Assembly (NCBI GenBank): GCA_027475525.1
Contig: JAMWFC010000054.1
Span: 1,728,468-1,792,467, forward strand
Source of the DNA: Macrolepiota albuminosa
Taxonomy: Eukaryota > Basidiomycota > Agaricomycetes > Agaricales > Agaricaceae
Reading direction: 5' to 3'
Length of the DNA: 64,000 nucleotides
Made by a program: the position numbers and the translations under genes. A model generated the notes under the pieces. The model was given only the letters and a program-made list of their open reading frames with translations, was not told where the DNA came from and searched no databases. This document shows positions 11,900-23,349 of this stretch, one piece after another. Numbering within the stretch: the stretch's first letter is position 1; every line of letters starts with the position of its first letter.

Positions 11900-14800
11900 A
11901 GCCTCAGACTCAGCCGAGACGTCTCCATCACTCCCACTCGCAGCTGCAGTATGTGCAGCTCAAAGATGGGTGCAGAGTGTATACCCCTTTCTCAGGGCTC
12001 CCATCTTCACGGGGCAGTTGGTAGCGTAGTGGCCTGGCTGGCCACATGTGAAGCAGGTCTCTGTCTGACCAGGTGGGTTGGCCAGCTTGAAATCTGGCCT
12101 TGGTTTAGGATGTTCTCCATCTTGCACCTGCTCCGGTTGTGGGCAGGATCACCCTTGATTTGCTGCAGAAGTTCTGCATACCACAAACCGCATGTTGTGG
12201 TCACGATCCAGGTTGGCCTTCTTGGCCAAGAAGGTCCCCACATGCTGACCCCATGAGGGTGCCCCAGCAGGCGGTAATTGCCTGCTTCCCCCTTTGTGGC
12301 CACTACGATGCTCATAGTGGTTAGCAGTCTTAAGGAACTGCTTATACCTAATAGCATATGCCACAAACTCTTCCACATCATTGACCTCTGGGGACAGTCC
12401 GTCCTCATGTATCAGATAGCGGTGCATGTCTGCTGGAATACCATCTAAGAATGTTTCGAGCATCATGTACCCATCTGGGTATACTGCCATATTCTGGGCA
12501 TGGTCGTTAAGGGTATCATAGAACCCTTGTACTCTCAACTTCTCGGTGTACCTGGTGGACTGGAAGTCCCACCTCATATCCTGTAGCGTTGAGGGGTGCA
12601 CATATCGATCGTACAGTCCTGTGAGGACTTCTTTGAATGTCCACTCATACTGAACCCGGTTGACATGCAATACTGCACATCGAAACCACCCCATGGCCTC
12701 TCTGGCTAAGAATTTGAGTAGAATGAAGATTTGTTCTTGGTCCATACGGTCACCACTGTATAAGCACATTGTGAGGTGGGTGCATACATCCATCGCCCAG
12801 TCCTCCAAGTCACTGAACTTAAATGCACCTGTGTAGGTGCGAATGTGCCTACTGTCCGCTTTATGCAGCTTCACCCCATCTGATAACTGCAAGGTTACCC
12901 CCAGGGCATCATCGACTACTCAATGCAGGCAATTGTGCATGGCTTTATGATGCATTCAAATGGCCTCCCACTGATCCAGGGATCTAGTCGCTAAATCAGC
13001 AGCTTGAGGAAGTGACTTCTCTCGTCCACCCTGCGGCGGATGTTCTGAGCCTCCTCAACTGTGGGCATAATTGCCCTCGTCTTGAGAGGTCGACCTAGGG
13101 CCATCATTCTGGCCATTACCAGGGGCATCCTATCTAGTGGCGCCATCTCAATTGAGGAAGTCTCCTCGATCATGATCGTTGTGCCGCCCTGGTTCTGGAG
13201 AAGCTTGATTTTCCTGGCCCTGCATTATGAATTGATGACACATCTCATCAATGGGCTTAGTGCCCTCAAATACAATGCCCTGATTGTTGATAAGAGACTG
13301 TCCCTTAGTTCTGAGGTCACCATTGCGCATACGTTGATATGCAACTCTGTCGCTCAACGTTTTCGCCATGGGCATGCACGGCATCACAGATGCCTTGCTC
13401 TCCACCTTGAGCACGGTACTATTGTGTCCATCTGGGCCTGACATATCTGTCCTAAGGTCTCAGTTACACATGTATGGGGGCTCCTCACGCCACCCTTGTC
13501 CTGCTGGAGTATAGAAAGTACTCACTGGTTTTACTTTGGACACTTCCTGTGCCCATGCTAGTGCCTCCACTAGCTCGATTCCAACGTCTTGATTGCAATG
13601 TGCCAAGCATTCCTTGGAAGTGTGGCTCCAGGGGGTCAAGACCCCTGATTGCCTTATGGCTTTCCACTGCAAATACATTTGCAGTTCCATAGTAAACACT
13701 CTCACTATCAAATCAGTATATTTTGTACTGAATACATTGGGCACTTTAGGCCCTTGTTGCCCAAGTGCTACTATATGCGCTGATAGGCTTCTACTCGGAC
13801 TGAGCGCATCAAGGGACATTATAGGCTGACCAACACTTGACACACAAGAGACTCTAGCGACCAGCCTTGGGTACAGAGCAGCCCTAGTGCGGGCGCTCTA
13901 TGGCAAGACTTATCCATTCATCTCAATCACCAGTATCAGCCCCTCAGCGCACTCCACTCAGTTACTTTGAAGACCAAGAAGGCTCAGAACTCATAGCGCT
14001 AGCACAACAGCGGGAGGTGACTCTGACCAAACCCCGATCAGTACTGAAAGGAGTTAGCAATTGGCACTGTCAATTACTGAGGCACCTCAATCAGAAGTCT
14101 AAAAGAATCAATGACAACGGGACAGGATACATGCAGACCCGACATTTAAATCTATCAAAAGATGGTACAATGTTTAGCGCCGGAATTAGCGCTCACGGCG
14201 TCTGTCAAGGATTCCCCGACCATACCCCGGGATGGCATGGCCAATTAAATTACATCAAAAAGTGAGCAAACTCGTACCACTTCTAAGTAGTTTTAGAGTC
14301 GCCGTTGGTCGCCGTCACCCATGTGCTGCAGGTCGCCGTTGACAGGTGGCCATGAGCTACAGTCACAAAGAGAGGCGCTAATTGGTAGTGCCATCAATGG
14401 ACTTATTTTGGAAATACCGTAGCGCATAGTATAAAAACTAGCTACTTGCCATGTATATAACAACGAATCGTAACCTCTTGAGCACCCAGTTACACTTAGC
14501 GTTCAAATCGCGCTAGCGTTGCCTGACTTTGCCACCAAGTTCGGCGCTAGCTTCGTCTATCTCGTCTTCGTTGTTTACGGTGCCACCTACGGGCACGCTA
14601 CGCTGCGCTATTTGTTTATTTCTCTATAACTTCTCCTAAACTACGACGCTTACCACTTGCTAGGTAGCACCCGAGGCGCTATCATCTAGCGCATCGCCCT
14701 ATCACCTCTGCTTGAGCACACTGGGACCCTGCTGGGACTCCTCACAAACCCGTATGCCAGGCACTGGAGACGGCATTGTACTGCATATACGTCCAGCGCA

Positions 14801-15526
14801 CCCAACCACAGTTGGCGTCATCAGCGCTGAAGTGTAGTGCTCAAGTCACACTTGGATGGTGTATTTCATCACCTCTGGGTGTAAATCCCAGAACACCTGC
14901 AAGTGCACGGTGTACATGGTTTTCAACTGCTGCTCCTCTGCTCTGGCATCATTGCTGGATGACTCAACCACCTCCTCTGGGAGCTCTGCATCCTCCAGGA
15001 CTTCCTCCATTGCTGGCGTGCACAGAAAACAATTTTCTGCACGGGCTACCTCAGGGTTTGCAGCCTCCTCTAGTACCTCCTCTATCCTGGTGGGCATTGA
15101 GCCCACTGCAGTTCATCTGGCCCCGCTACTCCAGCTTGGAGAGATAGGTCCCCCAGTCTGTACCGACGACTCGGTGTCTACTGAGGTGCCCTGGGCGCCT
15201 GTCAACTGCCGACTGTCATCAGGGGGCCCTTTGAAAGCTAACCGGCTAGACCATCGCAGTCCTCCTGGCAACTGCGTAATTGGAAGAGTTAATCCCCCTG
15301 GCATTCTGTTCTGCGGCCGTGGCTGGCCATCATGCTGTGAGCTCTCAGCTCTCTGGGCCTCACTTTCATTTCTGGACAGGTCGGTGCTCTGGCCTCAGTC
15401 TTGAGCCTTGGGTCTTGACTGACCCACATTGGATGCTGATATGTACTGAATGTCTGCTGAGTCTCTCTATAACTTGTGGGCATTCCACCCACTGTCAGTA
15501 GAAACTGCAGATATAGAGTTACTCAT
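11900..15526 (-). pseudogene. E2a Gag, interrupted by solo LTR
   Basis: The start ATG at 15526-15524 matches the E3 gag start (MSNPIPAVP in E3). The frame is broken by several stops, by a 77-bp duplication just upstream, and by the solo LTR at 13781-14823, which lies between codons for SA and HIVAL of the motif RYASAHIVAL. The capsid-like core (12149-12892) has SDLEDWAMDVCTHLTMCLY and TLNDHAQNMAVYPDGYM. A CCHC knuckle lies at about 12020-12060. Many differences from E3 are CpG to TpG or CpA. Confidence 0.8.
13781..14823. repeat. Solo LTR of family C (copy 2), inserted in E2a gag
   Basis: It begins TGATAGGCTTC and ends GGCGTCATCA, like copy 1. The target duplication is GCGC at 13777-13780 and 14824-14827, or GCGCT if the shared T is counted. 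The empty site is seen in E2b (about 27622) and E3 (about 32448), which proves insertion. A TATA-like AGTATAAAAAC lies near 14429. Length is 1043 bp against 1073 in copy 1. Confidence 0.85.
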
Positions 15527-15536
15527 TGATCCTCTG

Positions 15537-15690
15537 TTTGAAATTTGCATGGTGTGGCTGTGCAAGAAGCTCAAGAAGCTGATAGAGTTCTGTCAACAAA
15601 CTCAGCGACTGACTTTGAAATTTGCATGGTGTGGCTGTGCAAGAAGCTCAAGAAGCTGATAGAGTTCTGTCAACAAACTCAGCGACTGAC
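15537..15690. repeat. 77-bp exact direct duplication in E2a leader
   Basis: Positions 15537-15613 repeat as 15614-15690 without visible mismatch. The same 77-bp period occurs at 12 other unrelated sites in the window, so I suspect an uncollapsed assembly overlap. Confidence 0.9.
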
Positions 15691-15734
15691 GTTGACTGCT
15701 AGGCAATAGATCCTAGCTGGTGGATTCAAAAAAA

Positions 15735-15970
15735 CATAATGAAGTTATAGTGTTTGTGAGCTTAGGATCACCCTGCACAGAATCAGACCAGTCCGGTCTA
15801 TTGACTATGTAGTGTAATACAAGATAAAAGCTGCTTATTAAGCAGCAGGTTGTAGGTATTTATAATTATGTAAATAATATTATAATAAATATAATATTAT
15901 ATGCTAAGTATCTAGTAAGTAAAGTAAGTAAATGCTATATGGCCAGCGCCACATAGCAGACTACGCTACA
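15735..15970 (-). repeat. 5' LTR of E2a (family A)
   Basis: Read on the minus strand it begins TGTAGCGTAG and ends about TTCATTATG, then T7-GAATCC. It is homologous to 26569-26801 and 54690-55005. It has the palindrome-like CTGCTTATTAAGCAG and the GACCGG..GGTCTGATT core shared by all family A LTRs. The usual TTACA end has become TTATG. Confidence 0.85.
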
Positions 15971-18103
15971 ATGTCCTCTGGTTGACAGAACTCATAAATC
16001 ATAACATGTTCTTGCAGTGTGCATATCAGTTCAAAATTGGCAAACATGTACCTAAGGGTATATCAAATCGTATATGTTGATGTAACTATGAGGAGACCAT
16101 TGAATGTACAATTGTTTGTTCAGATAAATAAACCACTGTTTAATTGACACAATATTTAGATAAATATGCAAATACTGTGAAAGGCATCTGAATATGTATA
16201 GTCACAAACACATGTAATGTAAAAGGGCATAATAAGAGTAGTGCTGGTTTACTGCAGCATAGTTACATCAGATGATATAGTGGGTGTATAAACCTACAAG
16301 AAATGCAGAGCCACCATTAGCAAGTCACATGCATGATACATTGCGTTTCAAATGCATGCAGATTGCATTTGAAATGTTGTGTACTGCGTAGAGTGGTTCA
16401 ACAGTCTGGTTAAAGAGGGTTTAATTACATTTAGTTAAGTGTGTATATGAAATATCAAATTATAGAGTATAACTGACCCAATATTATATGCAGTTGCAGA
16501 TATAACAAGGATGTATAAACTGCACACAATGAGCAGATAGACTCTAGCCTATTGCTTGACAAAAAAAGCAGTGAATCACATACTAATAATCATTGAAGTG
16601 TAGTAGTTGTTATATAAGCATCAGTATAGATGACTCTTCTGGTAAGACCCATGATTAAAGGTTACATAAGCATATAAATAGACAACCAATAAATATTTAG
16701 TCCACATGGCATGTAAGGTTTATGATGTATCATAATATTATATACCTATGTAAAAATTGAATATGAACATATCAACAGACATATGCTACTATATACTATG
16801 AAACAATATATTTCACATATATATAATACAATGAATAAGGTGAGTAGTGTCAAATATTTAGAATACCAATGCTGAGCAAACAATATAGCAACGAGAAGAG
16901 ATAAGTCAGTAGAAAATTTAAAAGCATATATATGTTGCATTGAAGCTAGTATACGTCTACCTAATTACTATCTAATTAACTACCAGGCTCATGTAATAAA
17001 CATAATTCTCTCTGCCTGCATATAACATAAGTAAATATATTAGTGTGACATTAAATGAGTAAGCTACAACAGCTCATATGTCAGTTTACACTATTTAAGA
17101 GTTGAGGAAACAATTATATTACTTTGTAGGTGCAAGGCAGTAATGTAACATCAAACAAGACAACTACTTTTATATTTATTCTATTATACACACATACAAA
17201 TTATATACCGTATTTATTCATTGATGTATTTTTTGTTAATAAAAAAGAAAAAAAAAAAAAAAAACACACACAGATACAGGGACAAGAAAAAACACACACA
17301 TATACATACATATAGCATGATAATACAGTTTCAGTAGTTGGAAGATGCAATTCTAGGATGGACTACAATGGTTAAATGAATAAGCATCTGCTAATACAGA
17401 TGTTTTATGATAATAAATACGTATCTTGATGACAAGTGTGTTCTGAAGCAGTCAAAGATGGACAATCCTATTTGCAGATATTTTAATCAGATTCTGCAGT
17501 CAAATAGATTGGCAATCCTACATTATCATCCTTAGAATTGTTCCAATCTAGGCAAGATGATATATGTGATAAAGAGTACCCGAGTTATGCTATTTTCTTA
17601 TCTCTGTAAACCAAACTATTGAGATAAGAACAATCTATTATATACAAATGAATAAACCAATGAGAAGACTGATAATACTATAGCACACCGTATGCATCAC
17701 AAGTAGACTTCTCAACAGTATATGTCAGGCCATTCTAATAAAATGATTGGTCAGAAGAACTAGCTAGCATAGTTTTGAAATAATCTCATGCAGGCCCACT
17801 GCATATATATTTGCAAACTGCCATACAAACTAAAGAGGTACCTAGCCCTTCAACCATGCCTTGCATTCTCAATGCACAAGTGGCTCTCTTAAATAGAATG
17901 AGCATGTGAGCGTGACAAGCCAAAACCACAGAGTAAATGGTCTGGAATGCATTGTAACTATTTAAAGAATCACCAGATCTGCAAAAAGTATGATGGAGGA
18001 AGTACCAGTATATGATTTTGTGGGCCCCAAGTGGTTTTTGATAGATGATTCAAACACATGAAAATCTGTATTAAATAGGTAGTTCCAATTAATAAAAGCA
18101 CTA
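15971..18103. other. AT-rich gene-free region
   Basis: I see no convincing gene here. It contains a poly-A run near 17250 followed by CA repeats, and a perfect 11-bp inverted repeat TTTCAAATGCA (16346-16356, 16364-16374). All open stretches are short and low in complexity. Confidence 0.6.
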
Positions 18104-18127
18104 CTGCACATGACCCACCAACGAGTC
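18104..18127 (+). repeat. Left terminal inverted repeat
   Basis: It starts CTGCACATGACCCACCAACG. The inverted copy at the right end differs at two of the first 24 positions by my reading. AACGAGTCA is repeated shortly inside the element. Confidence 0.85.
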
Positions 18128-18429
18128 AGAGGGGGTAACGAGTCATTTGCATTTTTCTCCTCTTAATACAATGTCTCTTCTTCTTCTGAGTATTGGATCG
18201 CAATATATTATGTATTCTCTGAAGTATCTTGCACATTTCAAGGTGCAAGTAGCATAAATGCCAAAGTTTTGCTCTAAGGACATTTTGATGTCTGAGTGAT
18301 TTATGATGCAATCATCGTGATTCAGACATAATTCTATGCACAGTCTGCTCTACACCTGCTTAGTCAGGCAAGAACCATGGTCCAGTTAATGAAAGCAATC
18401 TCATCCTCTCTTCAGCAAATTTTGAGGTC

Positions 18430-18980
18430 CTCTGAACCACCGTCATTGTCAGGGGACCCCTCATTCCTTTCTTCTTTCACTCCTTATTTCTTCACTCTCC
18501 TTTCATTCACTTCCTTATTTCTTCTACCATTCTCTCATTTTGCTGTTACTACTTCTTCAACACTATCTGTTGGTACTATTCTCAACCTTTGAGGTGCTCT
18601 GGTTCTTTAGCTATCACTCAGACAAGTGTGGGCCCTTCAGCACCGCTCCAGGCTGCTTAGATAAGCCAGAGTTTGCCTTTCTGACTTCTAAAGTCCGGAG
18701 TTTTCCTCCCTTGTTTGCACACTTGTTTGGTTAGTCAATTTTCGAGTTTTTAAGGTTTTGTTGTACTGTACAGTTGTTTCCCACGCTTCAGAGGCCCCAG
18801 AAGCGTCCAACCTGGCATAGGGAATCCCCAGACTTGTTCTCTTTGGATCTCCCTCTGCCAGGTGAGTAGCTACCTTGATATTGTCAGTATATATTCTAAT
18901 ACACTTTGGATCTCCCTCTGCCAGCTGTGTGACTGAGCCACAGCCTCTAGAGGTCGCCCTTACAGTCATGTCCTCAGGAG
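18430..18980 (-). pseudogene. Orphan fragment of an E3-type ORF3
   Basis: On the minus strand this segment matches E3 from about 52568 to 52910. Shared features include a CTGTAAGGGC boundary, two copies of a CTGGCAGAGGGA(A/G)ATCC unit 63 bp apart (64 in E3), GGGAACAACTGTACAGTA-like sequence and TCCCCTGACAAT. A 99-residue frame contains two LAEGDPK repeats. It lies between the left end and the transposase of the DNA transposon, so it is probably a nested insertion. It does not look functional. Confidence 0.65.
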
Positions 18981-19510
18981 AAGGCACCAGTGCTGTGTAA
19001 TATCATATCATGATATCTACTGTATTGTAACCAGAACCATGTAATGGAGCTCCACAGCCTATAAGATTATCCTAAGAGCTTAATTACATCTTAAACATCT
19101 TATTTTATGTCTGACATAATTTTTTTGGATTTTTTTAAGCCTCAAACCTAACTGACATCTGATATATACAATCTCCATAGTCTACAACATATCTTGAATT
19201 CGTGCCTCTTGTCCTCTCTGAAACTCTAATTCATGCTTCAAGAAAGTGAGCACATAGCAAAACACTAGGATTTTACATATTAAATTGAACAATTCAATGC
19301 ATACACACATGAATTGGATCAAGCTTTGCATAAATATGGCTTCCACATCTGCTATGAGGCTTGGAAGCATGCAATTATGGATAGAAATGAGATGATGCAA
19401 GAGGATTCTACTGGGCAAGTTTATTCTTGTATGATATCTGACTATGCAATTAGTGGTGAGCTGTGATTAGTCTAAATATGCCAGTCACGAGTATATAACA
19501 CGTAATTAAT

Positions 19511-21699
19511 GTGTTGGACCAAACAATACCACACATGTCTTTGTTTATGTTATTTGATTGTCAAAGTGAGAAAAGTGGCTCTTTTGATCCCATGAACATC
19601 ACCAATGATGGGGGTGAAGCCCATCTTCAAGCTGCTTTGAAGGCTGTCCTTGATTCTGAGACTACTGCATCTGGACGCCCTGTCTTCTCATTACGTGCTG
19701 CCGCCAAGCAATATGATGTCATCCAAAGCACTCTTACGGCAAAATATAATGAGCAACAGATACAACAAAATAGCCATATATATTAGCAAAAGTTAACACC
19801 ATCTCAGGAGTCTGTTCTCAAGGCCTAGATTAAATCTTTGGGGCGTCGAGATGTCCCGTTATCTCAGGAGGCAGTGGCTGAACATGCTGCACATATAGTT
19901 AATGAGCCAGTATCTGTCAACTGGGTATGATCATTTTGTATACGACATCCTGATTTTAAGGCCCGCTAGACTACTGGCCTTGAGGCCTGTTGAGCTCAAT
20001 GCTTGAATAGAGTGCTCATATCTGAATACTTTGATATATTAGAAGAACTCATATCGACATACAAAATTCCTCCTCACAACATCTATAACATGGACAAAAA
20101 AAGCATTCAGATGAGAGTGGGCAAGCGCACTATGGTTTTTGTGGATTGTGATCAGAAAGGTGCAGTTTATCACATTGAAGAAGGCAATTGTGAACTTGTT
20201 ACTATTATTGAGACGGTCTGTGCTGATAAAACAGCTTTACATTCCTCTGTTATTTTTAAGGGTGCCAGTCATAATTTTGAATGGGGAAGGAATAATCCTG
20301 CAAAAGCAAGGTATGTCAGCAAAACATTAGACTGCAAAAATTGATAATTCTTAATAGCATATCATACTCACCAAAAGGCTGGACTGACAACGAGTTGAGA
20401 AGTAAATGGCTAGAGAAGGACTTTGACCCTGCTACAAGCACTCAAAATTTAACCAATGACTACCGATTACTCATTCTTGACGGCCATAATTCACATTGCA
20501 CTTATAAATTTTGTGCTTATGCTGACATTCGAAAAATTATTATTCTCTGCCTTGTTGCCCACTCCACCCACCGATGCCAACCCTGCGACATCAGAGTCTT
20601 TGGCCCCCTTTCTTCAACATGAAAAACTGAAGTAATGACATTATCACATCAGTCATAGAAGATAACAAAATATAATCTTCTTGCACATTATGCAGCAGCT
20701 CAAAGCAAGGCCTTTACTTCTTCCACAATTGCAGCTGCCTTTTGCAAGACAGGAATCTGGCCCATTGATCGAAATGCTATCGAAGACTCAGCCTTTGAGC
20801 CAGCATTAAATACGACCACTCACAGTTCTCAGCCAGTTTCTGCAACTCTTCCACACCTTCTCAAGGAAATATCCACTCCAAGATATGAGGAAATACCAAC
20901 CTGTCCTAATTCTCCAGTAACCTCTTCCTATCCATCGACTTCTACCATCAATTTGAGTTTAGAAGCTTCGACAATCATATCAATGCCAGCATACAAATTA
21001 GCAAAGTTTCCCACATCTATTCCTTTATCTGCTTCATGAGCAGCACTTTTCAATTATACTAGGGAGCTAGAAGAATACACGGCACAGGCATGCGAGCAGA
21101 TGGCAGGAGATTACGCATTGATGAAGCTGATGGAAGCTGAAAATGAGCAATTATGGCAACAATTATTTGCAAAGAAGAATAAACCCAAGAAGCAGCATGT
21201 AGGAGGAACAGGAGCACACCATATGACAAGTAGTGAAACACTTGATGCACTTAGAAAGGTGGATTGGATGGCAGCCATAGCCAATGTTCATGCCGAGATG
21301 AATGTCATGGATTGGTTTGTGAGATTGAAGGCAGTATGCGATGAGACATTCCAGATAATGGTGGAGCAAAGAAAACAAGCTGAGAAAGCAGCTGCTAATG
21401 CTGAGAAGGCATGTATGAAGGCAATTGCAGATGCAGAGAAGGCACGGCAAAAGGCAATTATTGTAAAGGAGAAGGCACAGGAAAAGGTGATTCAAAATAC
21501 TGAAAAGGCTCGTTTAAAAGTGATTGCTGCAGAGGAAAGGGCACAGCAAAAGCTTGCTGCTGAAGCTAGGAGAGCAGAAGAGAGAGAAAGGAAGAAGTCC
21601 AAAGCAGAGGCAGCAAAGGCACTGAAGAGAATGGAGGCAGAGCAGGAGAGAGCAAGGAAAAAGGCTGAGAAAGAAGCAAGCAGGTCAAAGGCAGAATAG
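19511..21699 (+). pseudogene. DDE transposase, pogo/CENP-B type, with coiled-coil tail
   Basis: An N-terminal helix-turn-helix of pipsqueak type lies at about 19607-19760 (FSLRAAAKQYDV). The DDE core keeps YNMDKKSIQM (first Asp, about 20088), LILDGHNSHC (second Asp, about 20476) and HRCQPCDIRVFGPL (third Asp, about 20585). The C-terminal region has FCKTGIWPIDRNAIED (about 20740) and then ENEQLWQQLFAKKNK and a long Ala/Glu/Lys coiled coil (21370-21699). Such enzymes cut and paste at TA sites. Stops near 19786, 19975, 20342 and 20621 make it a pseudogene. Confidence 0.85.
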
Positions 21700-22180
21700 A
21701 GGAAGCGAATGGAGAGAGACACACACTATAAAGAAGATGAAAATTCCCTTCCTATCCCTTCTGAACCTTCTGTTCAAAAGCGTCCTCAACCCACTCCTCA
21801 TCAGATAGTTCCTCTCATCACAGCATCCAATCTTGCGGCTGATCTTGACAAAACATCAGCAATTGCTAATGGAAACATGCCTGGTTGGAATCTCGAGACA
21901 ATCAATCCCCGGTTGCGACCAAATGTGCAGATATGAGCGCATCAAGCTGGCGTCTAGAAGAAATTACATCACCCAAAACACTCCTCGGCATTCTCTGACA
22001 TTGACTCGTTTCTCACTCAAAGACAGTGTTTGTCAAAAAATATTCATAGCACAACTAATACACATCGTAAAATTAATGAATCCTAGACTTGCAACAATAA
22101 ATGAGTTATCTAACAGACTGTATACTCAGTTTTGTGCAAAGTGGACAGAAAAATGTGTGGAAAGACAGTTTTGTTCAAAT

Positions 22181-22204
22181 GACCCGTTAGTGGGTCATGT
22201 GCAG
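22181..22204 (-). repeat. Right terminal inverted repeat
   Basis: Read on the minus strand it starts CTGCACATGACCCACTAACG, matching the left end. TA follows at 22205-22206. Confidence 0.85.
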
Positions 22205-22374
22205 TATGCAATTCAAAATAATTGCACAGCAAGAAAATAGACAGTGCACCTTCCCACTACTGTACTGCTGCAGTCTGTATTCCTTGTTTGCTGCCTCCTA
22301 TCCTGCCCCCTTGCATTACCTGCATTGCCACCACTCATGCCTAACCTGTCACCTCCTAACAAGGTGGGCTTCTT

Positions 22375-23048
22375 TTGTATGAAGTCATGCACACTGCTGT
22401 TGAAAACCTTCCCATAGAGTCCTTGGTGCCTGCCCACCCATGCCTGGTGTCAGGCCAACATGCCAGTGCATCTATTCCTGTTCCTGTGTTTCCCTATTCA
22501 ATCCCTGCCAGTGTAACTATTGTGCCCAACAGGACCAGCCATGCAAGTTCCTTATCCACAAGGCCCATTCATGTCAGGAGAGCATCACTTGCAAGGTCTG
22601 CCCTCATACCAGTCACTATGGGCTGCTGCCCTGGGTTTGCACAAGAATGGGTGGCCCTTCAAGTAGACCTACTGAGTGCTAGGAGAACAGGGTGGAGTGA
22701 AGAGTGTTCATGACAGAGGCATGTTGGTGGAGAAGGTCTGGCCAGAATGGGAGGGGCTGGAGGGAGAGGACAGCGACAATGAAGGTGAGGGGCCAGATAG
22801 GGAACCACAGACAGGGAGGGGAATTCATTGGCCTTACAGTCAATGAAACGTCGGTGGAGGCAGTGACAGTGATCAGTACCTTTCCACATCTTTAGTGCTG
22901 CATCACACAAGTTACATGACTCCATATAAGCCATTGCTTCCTCAAAGTAATCGGTACCTGCTGAGGAATTAGATAACACTCTTAGTGAAGGTATACAAAA
23001 CCTACCCACAAGGTTCAGGTTCCTCAAGGTGCTCTTATAGCACTGCAA
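22375..23048. pseudogene. Cys-rich ORF remnant of unknown family
   Basis: On the plus strand, 22440-22682 is Cys-rich with spacing such as CQCNYCAQQDQPCKF and CKVC, which could be a decayed zinc-binding module. The opposite strand is open at 22659-23048. No frame is long enough or conserved enough to call a gene. The rest of 22207-23340 shows nothing I can identify. Confidence 0.2.
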
Positions 23049-23349
23049 GTGACCATCTATCTGTTAAAGGTATATCACGTCTTTGAGCCCCTAACTGAGG
23101 ACATAGGAGATATGTATCACATGGGCTCGGCTACACCTCTCTTAAAATGTTTTTTCATTTTCTCTGCCACACCTTAGTTCATACCGCATTGACGTGTACG
23201 ATACTGAGATGTGTATTTTTCATCTTTTAGTGAAATATGATACTCATATTAGTTATCTAGTAATATTTGGTCTATCTAGACTACAAATCTGTACATGCCA
23301 ATTGCTGACAAGTTATAGGCCCTGTAGTCTAACAGCAAAAGACAGAGAG

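Larger units (their letters stand above)
11075..15970 (-). mobile_element. Truncated Ty3/gypsy element E2a
   Basis: In minus orientation it has a 5' LTR (15970-15735), a leader, gag, zinc knuckle and protease. It then breaks at about 11075, shortly after the conserved UGA, so RT, integrase and 3' LTR are absent. It is a sibling of E2b (26569) and E3 (31226) by LTR and gag sequence. A family C solo LTR (13781-14823) splits its gag. Confidence 0.85.
18104..22204 (+). mobile_element. pogo/Tc1-mariner-like DNA transposon (decayed)
   Basis: The left end at 18104 and the right end at 22204 are inverted repeats starting CTGCACATGACCCA, each flanked outside by TA (18102-18103 and 22205-22206), the target duplication of Tc1/mariner-type elements. 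Between them is a transposase pseudogene with a DDE core. The 4.1-kb length includes a nested retroelement ORF3 fragment at about 18430-18975. Confidence 0.85.

Noticed and set aside
15537..15690. 77-bp repeats as genuine minisatellites or enhancer duplications
   Set aside because: The same period recurs in unrelated coding and non-coding sequences with exactly two copies each, which fits a technical cause better.
16346..16374. 11-bp perfect inverted repeat as a MITE or regulatory hairpin
   Set aside because: It is isolated, with no second copy or flanking duplication seen; chance in AT-rich DNA cannot be excluded.
17248..17270. Poly-A tract as the tail of a LINE or processed gene
   Set aside because: No coding remnant precedes it on either strand and no flanking duplication was found; it sits in generally AT-rich DNA next to CA repeats.
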